Shown here: piece after piece, positions 7,216 through 10,536 of the stretch
Position numbering within the stretch: position 1 is the stretch's first letter
Layout: each line of letters begins with the position of its first letter
Assembly: GCA_019419645.1 (NCBI GenBank)
Contig: DXZN01000062.1
Coordinates: 1-10,536 of the forward strand
Source: Collinsella sp.
Lineage (GTDB): Bacteria; Actinomycetota; Coriobacteriia; Coriobacteriales; Coriobacteriaceae
DNA length: 10,536 nt
Direction of reading: 5' to 3'
Notes under the pieces: model-generated
Told to the model about the DNA's origin: nothing
The model's input: only the letters and a program-made list of their open reading frames with translations
Database searches by the model: none
Made by a program: the position numbers and the translations under genes

Positions 7216-7244
7216 GGCCACATGCCACCAAGGAGAACCTCCCC

Positions 7245-8345
7245 ATGCACAACAAGCGCGTGCTCGTCGCCATGAGCGGCGGCGTCGATTCCAGCGTGAC
7301 CGCGTATCTGCTCAAAAGTCAGGGTTACGAATGTGTCGGTGCCACCATGCGCCTCACCTGCCCCGCGCCCGATCCCACCACGGGCATGAGTAAGGTCGAC
7401 CGCGACATCGCCGATGCAAAGGCCGTCGCCGAGCGCCTGGGGATACCCCATCACGTGCTCGACTTGCAGCAAACCTTCGACCGCAACGTTGTCGAGCGTT
7501 TTATGAACGCCTACCAGGAGGGGCTGACGCCCAATCCGTGTATCATCTGCAACCGCCATATTAAGTTTGGCGCGTTGCTGGATGCGGCGCTGGATATGGG
7601 CTGCGACTACATCGCCACAGGCCACTATGCCAAAACGAGCCAGGCGCCCGACGGCACCTGGCAGCTGCATCGCGGCGAGGACCCCAAAAAGGACCAGAGT
7701 TACTTTTTGTATTCGCTCACGCAGGAGCGCCTGGCGCACACGATCTTTCCGCTGGCAGGCCTAGACAAAGAGCATGACGTGCGCCGCATAGCCGCCGAGC
7801 AGGGCTTTACCAACGCCCAGAAGGCCGAAAGCGAGGACATCTGCTTTATTCCAGACGGTGACTACGCGGGCTATATCGAGCGCCGTTGCGGACATCCCGC
7901 TGCACCGGGCGACATTGTGTGGCGCGACGGCAGCGTGGTCGGGCGCCACAACGGCGCGCTGCGCTACACCATCGGCCAGCGCAAGGGCCTGGGTGTCGCG
8001 ATGGCGCATCCCGTGTATGTGACGGGCGTCGACGCCGCCAACAACACCGTGCATCTGGGCGAGGCCGAGGACCTGACCGCCTCGGCGCTAACTGCCGATG
8101 AGTGGATCTGGAGCGCCCCTGCCGACCGCATGGAGGCAAAGCTCGATGCCGGCGGCATTCGCGTGGGCGCCAAGTACCGCTACCGTCAAAAGGACCAGGC
8201 GGCGACCCTTACACGTGGCGCCGACGGACAAATGCTGCTGACTTTTGATGAGCCGCAGCGAGCCATCGCCCCCGGCCAGGCCGTTGTAGTCTATCGCGGC
8301 GACATCGTCCTGGGCGGCGGCACCGTGACCGGCGCCATCAAATAG
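7245..8345 (+). CDS. mnmA: tRNA-specific 2-thiouridylase MnmA
   Basis: A 366-residue enzyme that thiolates U34 of the tRNAs for Lys, Glu and Gln, using ATP and a relayed persulfide sulfur. The N-terminal PP-loop motif is VAMSGGVDSSV (8-18); C102 in IICNRHIKFG is the catalytic cysteine (C102 also in E. coli) and C200 in SEDICFIPDG is the persulfide cysteine (C199 in E. coli). The tRNA-binding block GHYAKT and the C-terminal beta-barrel ending near GGGTVTGAIK are present; the length fits. The ATG at 7245 has AAGGAGA eight nt before it; the frame is open much further upstream, but only this start precedes the conserved MHNKRVLVAM. It follows cysK and a terminator. No cysteine desulfurase (IscS) is next to it, though one is needed as sulfur donor. 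Confidence 0.97.
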   Translation: MHNKRVLVAMSGGVDSSVTAYLLKSQGYECVGATMRLTCPAPDPTTGMSKVDRDIADAKAVAERLGIPHHVLDLQQTFDRNVVERFMNAYQEGLTPNPCIICNRHIKFGALLDAALDMGCDYIATGHYAKTSQAPDGTWQLHRGEDPKKDQSYFLYSLTQERLAHTIFPLAGLDKEHDVRRIAAEQGFTNAQKAESEDICFIPDGDYAGYIERRCGHPAAPGDIVWRDGSVVGRHNGALRYTIGQRKGLGVAMAHPVYVTGVDAANNTVHLGEAEDLTASALTADEWIWSAPADRMEAKLDAGGIRVGAKYRYRQKDQAATLTRGADGQMLLTFDEPQRAIAPGQAVVVYRGDIVLGGGTVTGAIK

Positions 8346-8360
8346 CCCCATCCCCTTCAT

Positions 8361-8429
8361 AAGTTGCGGTGAAATAGGGACTGTTTAAGCGTTTAAAACC
8401 GCCAAACAGTCCCTATTTCACCGCAAGTT
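8361..8429. repeat. Long perfect-type hairpin between convergent genes (REP/MITE-like)
   Basis: Two 26-nt arms (8361-8386 and 8404-8429) are reverse complements with a single mismatch near the outer end, around a 17-nt loop. The arm core reads TGCGGTGAAATAGGGACTG. There is no T-run on either strand, so it is not a classical terminator, though such a stem could pause polymerase or protect both convergent mRNAs. Its length and near-perfect symmetry fit a REP-type or miniature mobile repeat. Copy number cannot be judged from this window. Confidence 0.8.
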
Positions 8430-8439
8430 AGAGAGGACA

Positions 8440-8471
8440 GCCTCGGTCGGTACTGCCGTGTCAGCCGAGGC
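8440..8471 (-). other. Weak stem-loop after the M42 peptidase gene
   Basis: GCCTCGG (8440-8446) pairs with CCGAGGC (8465-8471), starting 10 nt beyond the peptidase stop on its strand. A pyrimidine-rich but not U-rich tail follows. It might act together with the large hairpin next to it as the 3' end of the peptidase mRNA. Confidence 0.3.
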
Positions 8472-8481
8472 CGCTGCATCG

Positions 8482-9525
8482 TTAGCGCTGGACGTAGGCG
8501 CGAACCAGCTCGAAAGTGTTGCGCACACCGTCGATGTGGCTGCGCTCGTAGTTGTGGCTCGCGTACACGCCGGGGCCGATCAGACCATGGCGAATGTCGT
8601 AGCCGGCCGAGAGCGTGGCCTCGACGTCGGAGCCGTAGTGCGGGTACACATCGATGGCGTAATCGAGCTCCAGCTCGCGCGCGATGTTGGACAGCGTGGT
8701 TACCAGGTCGTAGTTGTACGGACCGCCCGAATCCTTGGCGCAAATCGAAACCATGCGCTCGGTGCAGCCCAGGTCGTCACCCACGCAGCCCATGTCCACG
8801 CTGATCATCTCACGCGTGTCGGCCGGCACAAAGGCACCGCCGTGGCCGACCTCCTCGTACACGGTAAAGAGCAGCGACACCTTGCGCGAAAGCGACACCT
8901 CGCCGTCAGCAACGGAACGGGCCAGACCCAGCAGAATCGACGCCGACAGCTTGTCATCCAGGAAGCGGCTCTTGATGTAGCCGCTCTCCGTCACCGTGGT
9001 ACGCGGATCCATAGCGATGATGTCGCCCGTCTGAATACCCAGCTCGAGCACATCGTCCTTGCTGTCAACGTTCTCGTCGAGCAGGATTTCCATGTTCTTC
9101 TCGATGGTCTTGACCGGCTCATCGGCCACATGCGCCGAAGGCTCGGTATTGAGGACCACACCCGTAAAGACTTTGCCATCGCGCGTGTAAACGGTGCAGT
9201 TCTCGCCATCGGCCGTAGACCACTGATGCCCGCCGAGCGTCGTGGGACGCAAGCGACCATTGTCCTTGATGGAACGCACCATGGCGCCCAGGGTATCGAC
9301 ATGGCTCGCCAGTACGAGCGGCTCACCCTCGCCACCAAGCTCAACCAACACGTTGCCCTTATTGGAACGCTCGGGCCCAAACCCCATATCGCGCAGGGTC
9401 TCCATCAGATAATCAGTCGCCGCACGGGTATAGCCCGTAGGCGAAGCAATCGAGGTAAGCGCCTTCAACTGGTCAGTAATATAGGAGAGCGTCTCCTCTA
9501 GAGAAGCATCAACATTAGAAGCCAT
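8482..9525 (-). CDS. M42-family metallopeptidase (deblocking aminopeptidase type)
   Basis: A cytosolic two-metal aminopeptidase of the M42 family (TET-type particles, PepA/YsdC/FrvX-like). Family residues, numbered from the chosen start: ASHVDT with H75 and D77, FLDDKLSA with D190/D191 (bridging Asp), YEEVGHGG with E224/E225 (catalytic pair), SVDMG with D244, and SHNYERSH with H324 and H330, one of which should be the last metal ligand. The long insert after SHVDT, starting MVRSI, matches the M42 dimerisation domain. Two ATGs lie close; GGAAGG abuts the first, so the second (9523-9525) with 6-nt spacing is the better start, giving 347 residues. The substrate is not readable; short peptides are typical. 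It is convergent with mnmA and has no operon partner in view. Confidence 0.93.
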   Translation of the reverse strand: MASNVDASLEETLSYITDQLKALTSIASPTGYTRAATDYLMETLRDMGFGPERSNKGNVLVELGGEGEPLVLASHVDTLGAMVRSIKDNGRLRPTTLGGHQWSTADGENCTVYTRDGKVFTGVVLNTEPSAHVADEPVKTIEKNMEILLDENVDSKDDVLELGIQTGDIIAMDPRTTVTESGYIKSRFLDDKLSASILLGLARSVADGEVSLSRKVSLLFTVYEEVGHGGAFVPADTREMISVDMGCVGDDLGCTERMVSICAKDSGGPYNYDLVTTLSNIARELELDYAIDVYPHYGSDVEATLSAGYDIRHGLIGPGVYASHNYERSHIDGVRNTFELVRAYVQR

Positions 9526-9659
9526 ATGCATCCTTCCAAGTAAAACTAAGACCGAGCCCCGATTTTAACCGTTCTGCACGTGCAATACTCTAGAAACCGA
9601 GCCGACTCCAGACGTCCCCGCACCGGTTTTGTGCACGCGCTCGGTTTACAGTCCCAATC
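9526..9659. other. Upstream region of the M42 peptidase gene with palindrome and stem-loop
   Basis: No gene is seen. It holds a perfect 10-bp palindrome TGCACGTGCA (9575-9584), two copies of ACCGAGCC (9551-9558, 9596-9603) and a 9-bp inverted repeat AAACCGAGC / GCTCGGTTT (9594-9602, 9639-9647) that encloses GCAC/GTGC. A clear promoter for the peptidase gene was not found; a -10-like TAAAAT on the minus strand near 9563-9568 lacks a matching -35. Confidence 0.45.
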
Positions 9660-9697
9660 TTGCATAAATCATATCGGTATCTGCATAAATATGAGGC
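9660..9697. promoter_or_regulatory. Tandem ArgR-box-like operator
   Basis: TGCATAAAT occurs at 9661-9669 and again at 9682-9690, exactly 21 bp apart. The second copy extends to the palindrome CATAAATATG (9684-9693). Known ARG boxes are 18-bp A/T-rich imperfect palindromes with TGNAT half-sites, paired with 3 bp between them, i.e. a 21-bp period. A minus-strand -10-like TATGAT overlaps the first copy, so the site could control the peptidase gene 130 bp downstream. The outer half of each box fits poorly, hence the modest confidence. Confidence 0.4.
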
Positions 9698-9735
9698 GTC
9701 TATTTGCTTCGTCTCAGGGTACCCCACCTTGGACC

Positions 9736-9968
9736 GTGCAAAATACGGAGTATTCAGCACCGTGGACCCCGTCAGCCCCATCGCAAACGGCAAAGCGACG
9801 CGGCTACAGCAGTGTTGCAGGTCGTCGCAAACCAAAAACGCGGTGGCAGCCCCTCCGCTCATCGATAGCCCACCCGCAATGGTTGTCGATGGGCGTCTGC
9901 GGGCCACTGCGGCCCATTCACAACGTTATGCATTTTTCAGAGCTTGCTGAATACTCCCAAAAATGCAC
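9736..9968. repeat. Inverted-repeat-bounded 233-bp unit, possible MITE or interspersed repeat
   Basis: The two ends, 9736-9759 and 9945-9968 (read inward), both follow GTGCA-N6-GGAGTATTCAGCA: 18 shared positions in 24 with identical spacing. The 185-bp core has no convincing gene but several inverted repeats (GCGACG/CGTCGC at 9795-9828, CCCGCA/TGCGGG at 9873-9903, GGGCC/GGCCC at 9901-9915) and TGCATTTTT/AAAAATGCA at 9929-9967. No target-site duplication is visible. Short open frames across it on both strands lack ribosome binding sites and any family resemblance. Confidence 0.45.
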
Positions 9969-10043
9969 GCTGGGAAGTGCACCACCTATCCGCAGCGGGA
10001 AGCATGCCTTGGTTTTGCCCATATCGGGGCATCGGCGCGGCAC
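9969..10043. other. Non-coding spacer
   Basis: No gene. A 5-bp CGCTG/CAGCG stem (9968-9997) is the only structure noted before the dehydrogenase terminator. Confidence 0.4.
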
Positions 10044-10075
10044 AAAAAGCCCCGCCGTGCGTAGCACGGCGGGGC
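10044..10075 (-). terminator. Terminator of the alcohol dehydrogenase gene
   Basis: A perfect 12-bp stem GCCCCGCCGTGC / GCACGGCGGGGC (10049-10060, 10064-10075) with loop GTA; on the minus strand it is followed by TTTTT (10044-10048). It starts 53 nt after the stop codon of the dehydrogenase gene. Confidence 0.93.
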
Positions 10076-10128
10076 CAGCAGCAAGTCAAAAGACCATACG
10101 CCTACGGGCGAAGGACCACCAAACTGGG

Positions 10129-10536
10129 CTAGGCAGCCGGGCAGATCTTCTTGAAGAGCTCGATGACGTCGTCGAGCGTCGCCTCGCGCGGGTTACCCGG
10201 GAAGCAGGCGTCGGCCATGGCGTCCTTGGCCAGGACCTCAATCTCGTCGGCCTTCATGGCCTCGCAGACGTGCGGGATGTTCACGTCGGCAGAAAGCTGC
10301 TTAACGGCGGCGATGGCGGCGTCGGCGGCCTCGTTGGTGCTCATGCCCGTGGTGTCAACGCCCATGGCGACGGCAACCTTGGCCAGGCGATCGGCGCAAA
10401 CCGGCTTGTTGAACTCCATGGCGATCGGCAGCAGCATGGCGCAGGCGACGCCGTGCGGGGTGTCGTAGTGGGCGGACAGGGTGTGGGCCATGGCGTGGTC
10501 GATGCCCAGGCCGACGTTGGAGAAGCCCATGCCGGC
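10129..10536 (-). CDS. Iron-dependent (group III) alcohol dehydrogenase, FucO-like, C-terminal part
   Basis: The last 135 residues of a metal-dependent NAD(P) alcohol dehydrogenase; the N-terminal nucleotide-binding domain lies beyond the right edge. AGMGFSNVGLG is followed by DHAMAHTLSAHYDTPHGVA. The first His and the His of PHGV match the Fe ligands H263 and H277 of E. coli FucO with the same spacing, and the second His matches H267. The C-terminus GNPREATLDDVIELFKKI is closer to FucO (lactaldehyde reductase / 1,2-propanediol oxidoreductase) than to 1,3-propanediol dehydrogenase. Reduction of lactaldehyde from fucose or rhamnose breakdown is therefore likely, but the substrate is not certain. 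The gene ends in a strong terminator and has no co-transcribed gene downstream. Confidence 0.92.
   Translation of the reverse strand, partial: AGMGFSNVGLGIDHAMAHTLSAHYDTPHGVACAMLLPIAMEFNKPVCADRLAKVAVAMGVDTTGMSTNEAADAAIAAVKQLSADVNIPHVCEAMKADEIEVLAKDAMADACFPGNPREATLDDVIELFKKICPAA

Noticed and set aside
6016..7221. Minus-strand open frame of 401 codons opposite cysK
   Set aside because: Gly/Leu/Asp-rich mirror frame of a strongly conserved gene; it crosses the cysK promoter and a terminator.
8458..9501. Plus-strand open frame of 347 codons opposite the M42 peptidase
   Set aside because: Mirror frame; the minus strand carries all family motifs.
9648..9655. ACAGTCCC shared with the arms of the hairpin at 8361-8429
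   Set aside because: Only 8 bp match and the flanks differ; not enough to call a second copy of that repeat.
9590..9950. Short frames of about 100 codons on both strands in the right intergenic gap
   Set aside because: No ribosome binding site, no family pattern, and they cross inverted repeats; better treated as non-coding, though a repeated small ORF family cannot be excluded without a search.
9944..10132. Plus-strand 62-codon frame
   Set aside because: It runs through the dehydrogenase terminator hairpin and has no start context.

Overview
The window looks like a chromosomal segment from a high-GC gut actinobacterium of the class Coriobacteriia, most likely Collinsella or a close relative. 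This is inferred from strong G/C third-position codon use, the short intergenic style and the overall look of the proteins; no 16S or other marker is present. Eight genes are well supported: an AddA-like helicase (cut by the left edge), an AddB-like nuclease, a YerC-type TrpR-related regulator, a YvlD-type small membrane protein, an Rrf2 regulator, cysK, mnmA and an M42 metallopeptidase. A ninth, an iron-dependent alcohol dehydrogenase, is cut by the right edge.

Left (1-4129, minus strand): addB and addA form a two-gene operon for double-strand-break end processing. The AddB-like protein keeps a RecB-type nuclease core but lacks a Walker A motif and most of the C-terminal cysteines of the usual iron-sulfur staple. 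addA begins one codon after the addB stop, in the same reading frame. Centre-left (4130-5444): a yerC-like regulator (minus) with a textbook UUCG terminator, then a divergent four-helix membrane protein of the YvlD/holin-like family (plus) that ends in a two-way terminator.

Centre (5445-8345): a sulfur block. An Rrf2 regulator with four clustered cysteines (minus) is divergent from cysK (plus), and mnmA follows in the direction of cysK. Cysteine synthesis supplies the sulfur that MnmA later puts on tRNA, so control of cysK by the divergent Rrf2 protein is a natural inference. A perfect palindrome lies on the -10 box of the rrf2-type gene, and cysK has a good candidate promoter. A strong terminator between cysK and mnmA overlaps a candidate mnmA promoter.

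Right (8346-10536): a 26-bp-arm hairpin lies between the convergent mnmA and M42 peptidase genes. The peptidase is followed by about 600 bp without a convincing gene. This gap holds two 9-bp direct repeats spaced 21 bp apart (ArgR-box-like), a pair of matching 24-bp inverted ends enclosing a hairpin-rich 185-bp core (possible MITE or interspersed repeat), and the terminator of the alcohol dehydrogenase gene. This gap is the least explained part of the window. I did not find a clearly new multi-gene system; most of the rest is ordinary housekeeping sequence.
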